Assembly: GCA_016584495.1 (NCBI GenBank)
Contig: WAID01000011.1
Location: 496,001 to 560,000 of the forward strand
Direction of reading: 5' to 3'
DNA: 64,000 nt
Origin: Celoporthe dispersa
Taxonomy: Eukaryota > Ascomycota > Sordariomycetes > Diaporthales > Cryphonectriaceae
The notes under the pieces are model-generated. The model made no database searches. It saw only the letters and a list, made by a program, of their open reading frames with translations, and was not told the origin of the DNA. Of this stretch, positions 12,101 to 22,447 are shown in pieces. The first letter of the stretch is position 1, and each line of letters opens with the position of its first letter. The position numbers and the translations under genes were made by a program.

Positions 12101-12548
12101 CTGCTTTGCTGTGGTATTAGCTATTCATTACCTCCATATACGATTTAGACAGCAGCATCCGCAACCCAGAAACTAGCCCGACCAATCCCATCTTGGCCGT
12201 CTTTTCCAGAGCTATCCTGCCAAAACCATTCCTCTTCCAGCCCACTGGTACAGATGTCGCTCCGGGGTGAGCCCACTTGGCGTTGTCCGTCCTGTCAGGG
12301 AGCCAAGGAAGACTCTAAGCTTAATTGCGTGATGAGATGGCTTACTCGCGAAGTCCCACCTCTGTTTTGAGTATTCATAAGCAGATATGATATAAAGAAT
12401 ATGTCTCCACGATGGAGGAGAGAGATTGTGATCCTGTGCGAGAGGATCCGTGACCAGCTTGAGAACACAAGGTGGTTTGTTACTAGAAGAGTTCCCCCAA
12501 GCCCCGATGTAGACAAACACCACCCAGCGTGAGACCGACCACAAAACC
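6141..12548. other. Long gene-free region (about 6.4 kb)
   Basis: No ORF here shows a recognisable domain, plausible start context plus splice sites, or consistent strand bias. ORFs up to 195 codons occur on both strands and overlap each other (for example 8617-9204 minus and 8639-9094 plus), which is what GC-rich noncoding DNA gives. CT- and GA-rich tracts occur around 7080, 7370-7500, 9880 and 10010-10050. The part from about 11.4 to 12.2 kb is visibly more AT-rich. It could hold noncoding transcripts or decayed sequence; nothing specific can be assigned. Confidence 0.55.
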
Positions 12549-13805
12549 ATGTATAAATTCTACGAAGTCGACCCAGAAGCAGATGCCCTGCTCATCATCC
12601 CCTACCCGCCCAAGACCTTCGCGCCATGGCAACAGCCCGACACCCCGCCCCCACCGCCCTCGCCGCCCACCGCAGCCGACACATCCGTCTACGCAGGCAT
12701 CCTCCGCGGCACGTCGCGCCCGCCCAACATCTACGCGAGCACAGCCTCATCTGGGTCAAGGTCTCATCCAGGCACCTCAGTCTGGCGTCGAGGCACTTCC
12801 GCAACAAGCTTCGGCACCTGGACCAGAGGGGGCAGGAGGGGTCTGCCGGCGAGGCTGATGATGATGGGCGGATTCATATCACGCTGGTCGGGCATGATCC
12901 CGCGGCGGTGATCATCGTGATGGACATCATCCACGGGCGCGGGCGCAAGGTCCCTAGGGCGGTGGACCTCGAGACGCTTGCGAAGGTGGCTGTCTTTGTC
13001 GATGCGTTTCGGTGCTCTGAGGCTGTCGAGGCGTATGCGGAGCGGTGGTTTGAGAATATAGATGGTGACTCGGTGCCTACCGAGTACGGAAGAGACCTAG
13101 TGCTCTAGCTGTACGCAGCTTACATCCTTCGCAAGGCTGAGGCGTTCAAGAAGGCTACATGGGCGGCAGTGTTGCAGAGTGATGGGCCGATCCGAAGCCT
13201 GGGGCTGCAGATGAGAGAAGGGGTCATCAGTAAGTGCTTCCAGCAGAACAAATCTACCTTTCTGCCTTCTTTTCTTGGTCCACTGGACCTAAAGTTGCTG
13301 ACAAGAATCGCAGGAGAGATTGACACCCGTAGACAGCAGCTAGTGAGGAATTCCCTGGACGCCGTGCACGAGGCGGCTAGCGCGCTGTCAGAAGCAACAA
13401 CACCATCCTGTCATCTCGGCTGCGACACCTTTGTGCTCGGCGCTCTGGTCAGGACGCTGCACCGAAACCAGCTGGTCTGGCCCAGACCCGTGAAGCCCTT
13501 CGCGGTAATCAGCTTCGCCAGCATCAAGGAAGCCGTGGGTGAGGCCGAGGCGCAGGTCGAAAAGTTTGTGCCTCCTAGGGTCTTATCACCGAGCAGCCCG
13601 TTGTCGTCCAGAAAGCGGAAATCACCAAACGCCCGGCCAGGCCATGTGCTGACACCGGAGTCTTCTCCGGAGAGAGTGGGGATGTCTGGCGCTGCGCACG
13701 AGTGCGGTGCGAAGAGCGAGCTTATAGAGAGGCTGGGCCAGCTTGAGGCCGGCGTGGAGGGCTTGGAGCTGGAGAGCAAGTATGGGTATTACCTCTATGA
13801 AATAA
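12549..13805 (+). pseudogene. BTB/POZ-domain protein, disrupted
   Basis: The N terminus MYKFYEVDPEADALLIIP is read from ATG 12549. The BTB core (IWVKVSSRHLSLASRHF, then HITLVGHDPAAVIIVMDIIH, RKVPRAVDLETLAKVAVFVD and FRCSEAVEAYAERW) follows in another frame, so a frame change of one missing or two extra bases lies at about 12700-12750. In-frame TAG at 13106-13108 interrupts the family-like continuation LYAAYILRKAEAFKKATWA; a Trp codon (TGG) is the likely ancestor. A canonical intron follows at 13230-13313 (GTAAGT, branch CTGAC, CAG; 84 nt, so the frame stays open). The reading frame then runs past the expected end into the antisense of the next gene; a one-base change in AAA at 13800-13802 would restore a stop at about 13805. 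Such fungal BTB proteins are numerous and of unknown function. Several independent lesions favour a pseudogene over sequencing error. Confidence 0.7.
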
Positions 13806-13885
13806 GCAGTTTAGAACGGCAGAGGAGGTGCTCTCGCCTGGCAATTAGCTCCCTCCTCGGAGTGGATCTCATCACTGCCGCCGTC

Positions 13886-14544
13886 CTACTCAGACTTGGC
13901 AGCCTTGCTGCCCCTCAGGTTCCACCCGTTCACATATCCCACGCCGGCACAGAGATAAGTCGCAAAACCCAGCCAGCCAAGGTACGGCACCATACAGTAC
14001 GCCGAGACCTTGTCGACCTCTGCCCACAGACACGTCAGGTAGACGTTGGCCCCGATGAGTGCGGTGATGTCAGCCAAGGCCGCCATGGGCTTCTTGAGCC
14101 CAAAGAACAGAGGCGTCCAGACGAGGTTCAGCACCAGCTGGACCGAGTAGACGGTGGCGGCGTGGCGCGTTGTGCGGATGAGCTCGGTCGAGTTGAGAGG
14201 CGAGGTGCCGGTCATCCAGGCGCGGTGGGCGGCGTATCCCATGAGACCGTAGAGCAGCGTCCAGACGGGGCCGAAGACCCAGGTTGGCGGCGAGAGAGGA
14301 GGTTGTCGGAGGGACATGTAGGTCTCCTTGGTCTTCTTGTCTGTAGAGGCACAAGCAGTCAGCATGTAATTATATAATATATGAGAGAGAGAGGGGGGGG
14401 GGTGGGAAGGGGGGCTGGCCATATGAACTCACTGCTTATGCCGATGCCAACTCCGCTGCCCAGGATGATGGGTGTCAGGATAGACGCCGCCGGGCTGGCG
14501 AAGATCCTGTCGGGGAGTGTCAGGGCTGAGATGTAGGTTGTCAT
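13886..14544 (-). CDS. TspO/MBR (peripheral benzodiazepine receptor-like) protein
   Basis: Two exons, 14433-14544 and 13886-14340, give 188 residues. The intron 14341-14432 has GTGAGT, a GCTGAC branch and ACAG. This is a five-helix TspO family membrane protein, which in other organisms binds porphyrins and sterols. Hallmarks: a Gly-rich first helix (LGSGVGIGIS), the loop YMSLRQPPLSPPTWVFGPVW, the second helix with TLLYGLMGYAAHRAW, a helix with QLVLNLVWTPLFFGLKKP, and C-terminal helices ending in ATYLCAGVGYVNGWN. Its length fits the family. It is convergent with the BTB pseudogene; the annotated ends are about 80 bases apart. The splice joins exactly in frame (567 nt in total). Its location is likely the outer mitochondrial or another internal membrane, by family knowledge. 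Confidence 0.92.
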
Positions 14545-14980
14545 GGTGCAGCTCTCAAGTTTTACTCAAGTCTGATGCTGTGCTTCCGTGCGGGATGTTT
14601 TTTCACTCCTCGAGGCTGGTGGCTCCCTCCTGGTTCTATATCTATAAGCAATTTTATGTCGTCGTTGGAGTGGATCCAATTGCAAGACAATGACGTTGTC
14701 GAAGAGGTGGAAACGATCCAGCAGACACGTTGCCAGGGCCAAGGATGTAAGAAGACCAAAGAACCGCGGCTCGGTCAACTGAAGATTCCGAGGTCCGGGA
14801 GGTGAGGATATATGTAGAACTCGTGTAGAACTCGTGTGTACACAAATGTCGACTCAATCTTATGAATATGAAAAAAGAGGAAGGAAAAGAAAAAGAGAAT
14901 TGAGGGGTAAAAAAAAAAGGTTGTTGATTGATGAGGCAAGTGAGAATTAAATCAAGGGGGGGGGGGAAACAAAAAACAAA
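14545..14980. other. Intergenic 5' flank of the TspO gene
   Basis: AT-leaning sequence with a G9-type homopolymer near 14956-14966 and A-rich tracts next to the 5S-like locus. On the minus strand these A-rich tracts become the T-rich terminator region of that locus. No gene seen. Confidence 0.5.
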
Positions 14981-15100
14981 AACATACAACACCGGGTATT
15001 CGCTAATGGTCACCCACTTAACTACTAATCCGGCGGTTAGTGGCTTATTTAGGGGAGAGCAGACGGGATCCCAAGTTTTCCACTACCTATGGTCGTATGT
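14981..15100 (-). rRNA. 5S rRNA gene copy, probably a pseudogene
   Basis: On the minus strand the 120 bases begin ACATACGACCATAG and end GTTGTATGTT, which pair as the terminal stem of fungal 5S rRNA. Between them lie GGAAAAC, GGGATCCCGTC, TAAGCCACT, the internal promoter region GGATTAGTAGTT with GTGGGTGACC, and AGCGAAT, all in the right order and spacing. A T-rich stretch follows the 3' end, as expected for Pol III termination. Several normally conserved positions carry transitions: AGTTAAGT where GTTGGGT is usual, CCATTAGC for CCACCAGC, and CGTCTGCTC for CGTCCGCTC. This suggests a decayed copy; the usual versions are quoted from general knowledge of filamentous-fungal 5S rRNA. Single dispersed 5S copies are normal in Pezizomycotina. 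Confidence 0.85.
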
Positions 15101-15473
15101 ACTGATAATTTGTATATGCAGACTTATATTCCTATGAATAGATATTACCTGCAGTGGCTTAGCGATGATGGGGACTGCGTAGTTGACCTGTATGACCTGG
15201 ATAGGAATTTACAAAATAGATGGGTAAATCCCGATCTACCATTTGGAAACGAACTGTGGTAGTGTCTTCTTTCTCTCTGCGGAGACTTTCATGGCTTGAA
15301 TATAATATGCCGCCTCCTCAAGCAAGCGCACGATTGCGTCACTGGTGAACTATGGAGCTCACTCACAGTCCCACCACCGCGTCACAGGCTCACCTCCTCC
15401 GAGGCGCCTCTTACTCCTACACCGTAGCTATGAAACGCTACATTCAACATCCTCTCGCCTTACTACACTCCAA
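15101..15473. other. Intergenic, upstream of the membrane acyltransferase-like gene
   Basis: No gene seen. It holds the leader of the plus-strand gene starting at 15474, including CT-rich sequence in the last 120 bases. Confidence 0.5.
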
Positions 15474-17102
15474 ATGCACCCTGACGTGAAAATATGGAAG
15501 TCGTCCGCGCTGTCCCAGACGGCGCAGTGCAGGAAAGCCAGCTTCGAGGATGACACGCACGAGCCCGATACGAACGCCGACAGCAGACGGGCTTCTTCAT
15601 ATGGCTCGGTATCAGCGACCAGAGAACAAGACTCCCCTGCTCCTCCCTCAGCCCCAGACACGCCCTCGAGGCTCACCGCTCCCACCAAGTCGACAAGCCG
15701 CGCCCTGGCGCCTGATCTCCTGCGCGGGCTCCTCATGGTCCTCATGACCCTCGACCACAACCTGCTCATCCTTCAACCATGGCCCACCTCATCCATCCTC
15801 CACGATGACGGCGATGGCGTCCCGGTGTACGCATGTAACCGCCCCGTGGCGTACATCGTCCGGCTTCTCACGCACCTCTGGCCGCCTGGGCTTCTGTTCC
15901 TGCTCGGGATGGGGATTGCGTATTTTGGCCAGTCGCGCAGGGCCCTAGGCTGGTCTGCGGGCGCGATGGCGCGCCACCTCGTCGTCAGGGCCGTGGTCCT
16001 CGCGGTCGCCAGTGTCCTGCTGGGGCTGTTGATGACGCTAGGCAGGGTCTGGTTCATGAGCCTTGTGCTTTTTGCTCTGGCCGTGGACTACCTGCTCGTG
16101 GGGCTCCTGTGGCTCGTCGTCTCGCGGGCGGAGGAGACGCTGGCCTACTGGGTGCTACAGGTTCTGCCTGATGCCGACAAGGATGATGCGCGCGAGCCCT
16201 TGCTGGCCGACCGAGATGGCCACGAGGACATCGCGCCGGACAGGAAAATCATGCGGGCCGCAGACATCTCATGGCACATCCACAGCGCAGCCCTCCTGGT
16301 GCTGGCGATAGTGTCCATCTGGTGGAATGTGTGGCGGTCGCCGAGCCGAGGACACTGCAAGCCCGGCGACGACGATGACACGGCCGCCGCTGCCGTCCTT
16401 CTCAGCCCTCCACAGAGCAATTGGCTCCGCGTCTGGATCGATGTCTTTGTCACAGAGCACATCGCATCTCTACACCCACCGCTGGCCTGGCTCTCCTTCG
16501 TAATCCTCGGTCTGCTCTACGGCCGCATCGTCGTCGCCAGGACCTGGACCAGAACAGCCCTCGCCCTGGGCAGCACCGTGTCTGGCCTGGCCTTCATGCT
16601 GGTCTTTGTCCTGGCCCGCCTGCTGCACTTTGGAAACCTCTCGGACGGTTGTCTGCGGCCGCCGGAGCACGCGGGCCCTCCTGACAGAAATCAGTCCCTC
16701 GTTTCCTGGCGCTCCTTCTTCTTTCTCAGGCGGTACCCGCCCGACGTTGCATATTGGGCATACGCCATGGGTGTTCATCTCGTCCTCCTCGCCTTCTTCA
16801 GCGCGCTTCCGCATGCCATTACCTCGACCGTCCTGCATCCGCTCCAGGTGTTTGGGACCTCTGCTTTCTTTTTCTACGTGCACCATCTGCTTCTCCTTTT
16901 TGTTTCGTGGCTGGTCTGGTGTCGCATTTATGGCCTTCCCATGAGTTTGGGTCCTTGGTTGGGAGACGACAAGGGCGTGCCTAGCGAGTGGGCATTCTGG
17001 GTGAATTGGGCAGTCGTCCTGGTCGTCATGTATCCCCTGTGTAGGTGGTATAGAGCCTTTAAGAAGGCTCGAGGCCCTGACTCTATATGGAGATTCTTTT
17101 GA
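15474..17102 (+). CDS. Multi-pass membrane protein with DUF1624/HGSNAT-like acyltransferase domain
   Basis: Intronless, 542 residues from ATG 15474; the open frame extends further upstream but without an ATG. Residues 1-70 are hydrophilic and Ser-rich. The motif RALAPDLLRGLLMVLMTLDH then resembles the first helix of heparan-alpha-glucosaminide N-acetyltransferase-type (DUF1624) proteins, in which an Arg-Gly and a His face the membrane. About eight to ten hydrophobic segments follow, separated by a hydrophilic loop (about 16170-16270) and a second loop around 16340-16400. Near the C terminus are HPLQVFGTSAFFFYVHHLLL and a last helix ending in a basic tail (RWYRAFKKARGP). The family may transfer acetyl groups across a membrane; substrate and compartment are unknown here. 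The divergent neighbour across the 5S-like locus is the TspO gene. Confidence 0.8.
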   Translation: MHPDVKIWKSSALSQTAQCRKASFEDDTHEPDTNADSRRASSYGSVSATREQDSPAPPSAPDTPSRLTAPTKSTSRALAPDLLRGLLMVLMTLDHNLLILQPWPTSSILHDDGDGVPVYACNRPVAYIVRLLTHLWPPGLLFLLGMGIAYFGQSRRALGWSAGAMARHLVVRAVVLAVASVLLGLLMTLGRVWFMSLVLFALAVDYLLVGLLWLVVSRAEETLAYWVLQVLPDADKDDAREPLLADRDGHEDIAPDRKIMRAADISWHIHSAALLVLAIVSIWWNVWRSPSRGHCKPGDDDDTAAAAVLLSPPQSNWLRVWIDVFVTEHIASLHPPLAWLSFVILGLLYGRIVVARTWTRTALALGSTVSGLAFMLVFVLARLLHFGNLSDGCLRPPEHAGPPDRNQSLVSWRSFFFLRRYPPDVAYWAYAMGVHLVLLAFFSALPHAITSTVLHPLQVFGTSAFFFYVHHLLLLFVSWLVWCRIYGLPMSLGPWLGDDKGVPSEWAFWVNWAVVLVVMYPLCRWYRAFKKARGPDSIWRFF

Positions 17103-17259
17103 AGGAGTTGTTTTTTTGGTTTTTGGACTCACACACATCTCCGCCCGCACAGATTGAGAGCACCATGTCAGGAATATATATCTCATAATTCACTATATAC
17201 ACGGAAACGGAACAAGGAAAGAACAAAGAAGGGTCACCACACATGGCCATGCTGTGAAA

Positions 17260-18306
17260 TCAAGACCTCCGCGCAGCCCCGGTAACAGTCGCACTGGCCG
17301 CTGCCGGCGCTGTCGTAGCCGTCGTCCCCGACACCGCACTCGTCGAGCTCGTCCCGCCCGAGGTAGACGAGACCACCGTCGCCTGGACCACCTGGCCCAG
17401 CGCATTGAAGACGATATCGACGAGCGCGCCCAGCGGCGCATAGCTGTACGTCTTTTGTGTGAGCCCGCCGCTCAGCTCCTCGACGTCGCCCGTGAGGGTC
17501 ATGTTCTGCAGGTAGTTGCCCACGATCGTGGAGACGGTGCTGCCCGCGTCGCCGACGACCTCCTGGACGATGTTGCCCAGGTTGTCGATGATGAAGTTGA
17601 GCTGGGAGTTGCCCTGGGTGATGCTGCCGAGGAGGCCGTCGACCGCGCCGATTACCTCGGTCACGACGTCGGTGACGGAGTTGAGGAGGGTGATGAGGGT
17701 TGGGTTGAGGTCGAGGGATGATAGTGTCCGGTTGACAATACTGACCACTGTATCGATGCAGCCAGTCAGCACCATGATAGAATATAGCACGCGGCTAACT
17801 GCTGGGGACGACTTACGATTTCCAAGACGGATGATCAACTCCAGCTCGGCCTCCACGTCGGAGATGGTAATGTTTACTTTGGATACCCCCACCTGCACGC
17901 CAGCATTGATCGTCACCAGAGAGGCGACCTCGGCAGCGAGGTTGAGCTCCGCCTGAAGGTTCTCGACATCCAGTCTGGAGACAACAGAATATCACTCGGT
18001 CAGTATGTCTAGATAACATTCTTTAAAGCTGCTGTACACCCTGGGCCGTAAGACGTACTCAATCTTGCCCACGGACAGGTTAGGCACCCTCAGGAGAACA
18101 TCTGGTGGGCTGGTGGTGGAGCTGCTACTCGATGCTGTGCTTCCGCTGCCCGCCGAGGTGGCTGTCGCGTTCGAGGAACCGCCTGTTGCTGTCACCACAG
18201 CCGTGGCAGAAGCACCAACGCCTGAGATGGTCGAAGAGGCCGACTGGGCTGTGGAGAAGGACAGAAGACAGCCAAGGGCCAACAAGAAGAATCCGGAAGG
18301 CTGCAT
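17260..18306 (-). CDS. Secreted Ser/Thr-rich protein, member A of a paralogous pair
   Basis: Three exons (18059-18306, 17817-17974, 17260-17747) give exactly 298 codons. The introns have GTACGT...CCAG and GTAAGT with branch CTGAC and ACAG. Start ATG (ending 18306) leads into a signal peptide, MQPSGFFLLALGCLLSFSTA. A Ser/Thr/Ala-rich linker (about residues 21-70) follows, then a conserved region with ELDVENLQAELNLAAEV, NITISDVEAELELIIRLGN and TLSSLDLNPTLITLLNSVTD, and finally VGNYLQNMTLTGDVEELSGG. The C terminus is low in complexity and ends in basic residues, with no clear GPI signal. The conserved region aligns with the plus-strand gene at 19782 nearly residue for residue. Function unknown; a secreted or wall-associated role is inferred from the signal peptide and composition. 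Confidence 0.85.
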
Positions 18307-19781
18307 TCTGACCGAGCGGGTGCGCTGCTCACTCTCGGCTGCGGAAACAATCTGAAGAGGATGGGGGAGTAAAAGATGTGCTCGCGGAAGGGCCACCACA
18401 AGAGGAAGGGACTTTGAGAGCTCTGGTGCAGAGGAAGATATCCTGAAGAAGACTCCTGAGCCAACAATAAGAAGGCAGCCAACGTTCACAGCAAGTGACT
18501 GGCCAGGCAAGGCAAGGATGATAAAAAGTCAACGCGCGTTGAGTGCAAGGCGTTAACGACAGACGTCAGACAAAGCTATGCTTGTATGTATGTACCTGGT
18601 TATAGATCACAACTAGTAATGCAACTACATTTGTTCCCACCTCCTGATGGGGAAGCATGTCGCCTATTACGGAGCCAAGCTGCTCACTCATGGTTCTAGA
18701 CAATGCACACGGGCCAGCCCAATTCGAGGACTGTGCCTGGCGATCTCGATCGCCCGGGTAAATCTCCGCATGGCCAAGGAAAATACCCTGCCGGAGAGAG
18801 GGAGAGGGAGGGCGAGATCTCTCTCGCAGCTGGCCAAATTGCCATGTAGCAAATTGCATGACCGGTGATGCCAAAGCGGAATGGCGTAAGCGGATTCAGG
18901 GGCCCAGAGACGGATGGCGATGTCATCGTGGGGGAGCCCATTGGAGGCACTTCCTTTTCTTTTGTCTTAATTTAAGAGCAGGAAGAAAGTGTCGAATTAG
19001 ATGCCGCTATAGGGGGCACGGTTGTAACCACAAGACTACGGTACAGCCTTCTGGTTCTCTTATTATAGGTTGGGAAGCATACATCTCTGGGATGATCCGC
19101 GTGGAGTAGACCACGGGAGGCGGCGGACACTATGTAACTCTGACACAAGCCCATCTTTAAGCTTGTTCTAGCCCTTGTAGACCCCCTGCATAGACCTGTG
19201 GTTATCCCCTTTTTCGTCCTATTAATGCTTGCTGTACTGTCCAGTTACAGCCACTAGAGCCAGCCACAGCCGTGGAAAAGTTGGGCTCATAATTTACCAG
19301 GGCGGACCAAATGGTCCTTAGAGCACTGGGATCATGGTTTCCGGAATTATGCAGATGGGCTCAACGTCTGAGGCCCGCCCGCGAGAAGATCATGAATGAT
19401 GAGCTCAGTGCTCAGGAATCTGGTTATTTCATTCATGCGCGCGCGTGCTCTGATGCGACGAACCAGTCAATAGATCTCCTCCTGGTATCATACAGATTGT
19501 TGCATTAGACTCTGCATCTGGATGCTAATTTGACCAGGAGCATAGTGAGGTCACTCGGTCAAGAGATCGCCCGCGGTTGCTACACCTTCTTCTCATTAGC
19601 CAGTCACCACACTGTCCATCTGCCTTGTGCCCCTTTTCTTTACGTTGTGAGGAGTAACACTGCTTCATATTTCCCTATCTGCCTCTCGAGCAACTTCTCG
19701 CTGCTCGGTGGACCTGCTTCTTCTCTACACGCCCTGTCTTTCCTCGCCCCTCCGCCCACACACAGACTTACACCAAACAAA
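18307..19781. other. Shared intergenic region between the divergent paralogous secreted genes
   Basis: About 1.5 kb with no gene seen, containing both 5' regions. A moderately AT-rich middle (about 18950-19300) separates CT-rich leader-like sequence on each side. Candidate shared promoter elements cannot be singled out by eye. Confidence 0.55.
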
Positions 19782-20795
19782 ATGGCCATCAGAACACGGG
19801 AACTTCTCGCCCTCTGCCTGTTAATACTGCCTGCCTCTTCCTTTCTCGACCTCGGCCACGAACACGGCAGCAGACAGGAAGAAGGGTATATCGGCTACCA
19901 TCTCGACCAGAGAGGCGATCCAGACTCCGCCGTGTACGAGACGGCAGAGACAAATACAGACGTCGACACCGTGCTGCCGGCCGAGCCTGATGTCTACCTA
20001 AACGCGTCTGTGTACGTCGGCGAGATCGACATCGAGGTCGACAACATCACGGCCAAGGTCAATCTCCAGGCCGATGTCCTGAACCTGCTCCACTTCAGCG
20101 CGGGCGTCGACGCTTCCATCGACAGCGTCAGGCTGACTATCCAGAACGTGTCGGCCAAGGTTCTGCTGGAAGCACGTCTAGAAAATGTTGTACAGATGTA
20201 GGCCCTCCACCCATGCCCCTTTCTCCAGCTGAAGATGGGGAAAAGGAAAGAAAAGAAGACCTCAGATCTGCTTACACCTTACGGGACAGGATAAGCGATG
20301 TCTTGGACTCGATTGATCTGAACCCCGTCATCGCCACGCTCGGGGAAGACGTGGGCCAGATCGTCAACAGCACCGTCGGCTCCCCTGACGGGGACATCAT
20401 CCAACAGCAGCTCGACAAAGCGGAGTTTCGACCCGCAAAACGTCCTCTACAGTGTCAACAACTACTCGGGCAACACGCACACCAACCGGGTCCTGGGCCA
20501 GGACGGCAACATCTACGACGTCAAGCTCAACAACGACGGCGACGAGCAGGGCCGCACCCTGGTGGGCTCCTACGCCACGGATATGACCTTCACCGGCCAC
20601 AACCACACCATCAGCGTGAACGGCATGGTGCGGGAGTTTGAGCTGCAGTATAACTATACGCCGCTGCCCGGCGTCGAGGCGGTCTGCTGGATTTATGTCA
20701 CCACGGGCGGCAAGGTGGTGCGGACGCAGGTCATTGCCGAGGCGTTTGGAGGGGGCTCGAGTACTATTAGTGACGACACCGAAGCAGACCTTTGA
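19782..20795 (+). CDS. Secreted protein, member B of the paralogous pair; one apparent frameshift
   Basis: Exon 1 is 19782-20197 and exon 2 is 20290-20795; the 92-nt intron has GTAGGC and ends GGGACAG. Start ATG has context acaaaATGGCC and opens a signal peptide (ELLALCLLILPASSF). The conserved part includes VGEIDIEVDNITAKVNLQADV, RLTIQNVSAKVLLEARLEN, and across the splice DVLDSIDLNPVIATLGED, matching member A. The frame changes at about 20416-20422 (gacaaagcgg): one extra base separates LGEDVGQIVNSTVG from SFDPQNVLYSVNNYSGNTH. Dropping one base gives 307 codons. The C-terminal domain (GSYATDMTFTGHNHTISVNG, then YNYTPLPGVEAVCWIYV) is longer and better defined than in member A and has several N-glycosylation sequons. 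Function unknown, probably extracellular. Confidence 0.8.
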
Positions 20796-22447
20796 CGTTG
20801 CCCGGCATGAGGGTGTCTTGAGATTTCTTGTACTTAATTTATACCGTTGATCATTTACAGAGGAACTTGAAGCATCTTCACGATCGTAACCGAGCCGCTC
20901 TTCACCAGTGTCGCAGTGTTGCAATAATACCACAACAGAGATTCGCCAGTGTGAGTCCAGAGGATTTATTCCGCTTTGGCGGGATGGCAGGCGGTTTAAA
21001 CCCCATGATGCGATCTTCTAAGTAGTGTCTCTGTAGCATGGTCAGCCCGAGATGTAATTGACCAGTCTACCTGGATCACTGACTCCCCATAAAGATTATT
21101 ATTACTAGGTAACATCGCAAGGTACGAAATGCTACTGCACCACAAGGGGTCAAAGCCCATGTGCTACAAAATAGCGTTGACCTTGTTGGTATAGGATCTA
21201 GAAGAGTGGTCTTTCAAGGCCGCATTTTGTTTATTATATTATAATAATCAAAAAGAAAATTTGTACTCTTCTGTGTTTATTTCTGACTGAGAGTATCTCG
21301 ATACGGAAGAAACCGACGGCCTCATCAAAGGCAGTTCCTGGATGCACGCCTCCTTAAAGTATGGATTGGTGACTCTGTCATCCTCACAGGCTTACAACAG
21401 GCGTCAGTGACAATCAGACTATTGGCACCCAGTATATTGCGCATGCACATGTGTACCGCTTTTCCATGAATTACTGTAAAATTTAACCCACTCACTCCTA
21501 ATGAGACGTGTTGAAAATCTTCTAGCCAAGTCTCATTATTGTGACAGCAATACAACAGGAACCATGTTCCAGTCAAGCCTACTCAGCATCGCTAAGAAGA
21601 GTTAAAATATCCATGATAGGCCGCGAAGGATCTGTTGCTGGTTGATGTTGTGCCTTATTAATTAACTAATGGTAGTAATAGCCAGAGCTTCTCACAAGAC
21701 GTTGTCGTCAGCGGTAGTGACAAGTGCCACCAACCACTCATGATGTGCCATGGTACTTAGAGTTGTACAGCCGGTAACTGGAGAGGCTATAATATAGTAA
21801 TAGCATGATCTGTCTGGAATGACGCTGGCTTGGACGGTCGCCTGATGAAGTACTCGTAGGTTTGGGCTCACCGTCGTGCTGCTTCGAGATATGCACTTTT
21901 CAAATGCGTAGCATATCATCCACCACGGCTGACGTTTAGGACAACCATAGCCTCCAGCAGATTGGAACGATGCTGATGTCGCAACGCGAAAAAGAGGGCT
22001 CCTTGGGCTGTGAGACCGCCAGTGTTCCTTCAGCACGGGGAGCATCTCGTTCAACACCTATCCAGGACCACCCGACAAGCCACCAGAACATCCTCCTGAG
22101 CCGCCCACAAGCTTTGGGGCAGAGTTATCTTGCATATATCACGGAACATGGCATCTTCGAACATCTTATATGACGTACCCGTTCGAGTGGTTGCACGCTG
22201 ACCCTGACGAGGCCCGGGCGAAGGTGATTCTCCGTAATGGATGGGGCAGAGAACGAGACCGCCTAGCCCTGTCCACAGCAGCCCACAAGCATGACACGGA
22301 CTAGACCAAGTAAAGGGACTGACAGAACCCTCCTCGTGTAGAGATGATCCACACGCGGTCAAGATCCGAGCAACAAGTGCCCGTTCAAGGCGTGTGTGTC
22401 TTATAAGACCACCCTGGAGCGCCGTCCATCACAACATCCCACAGCTT
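20796..22447. other. Intergenic, AT-rich, no gene seen
   Basis: Only short ORFs. The stretch from about 21050 to 21680 is AT-rich, with poly-A/T and ATTATTA words. Nothing resembles a transposon terminal repeat. The right end flanks the tRNA gene. Confidence 0.5.
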
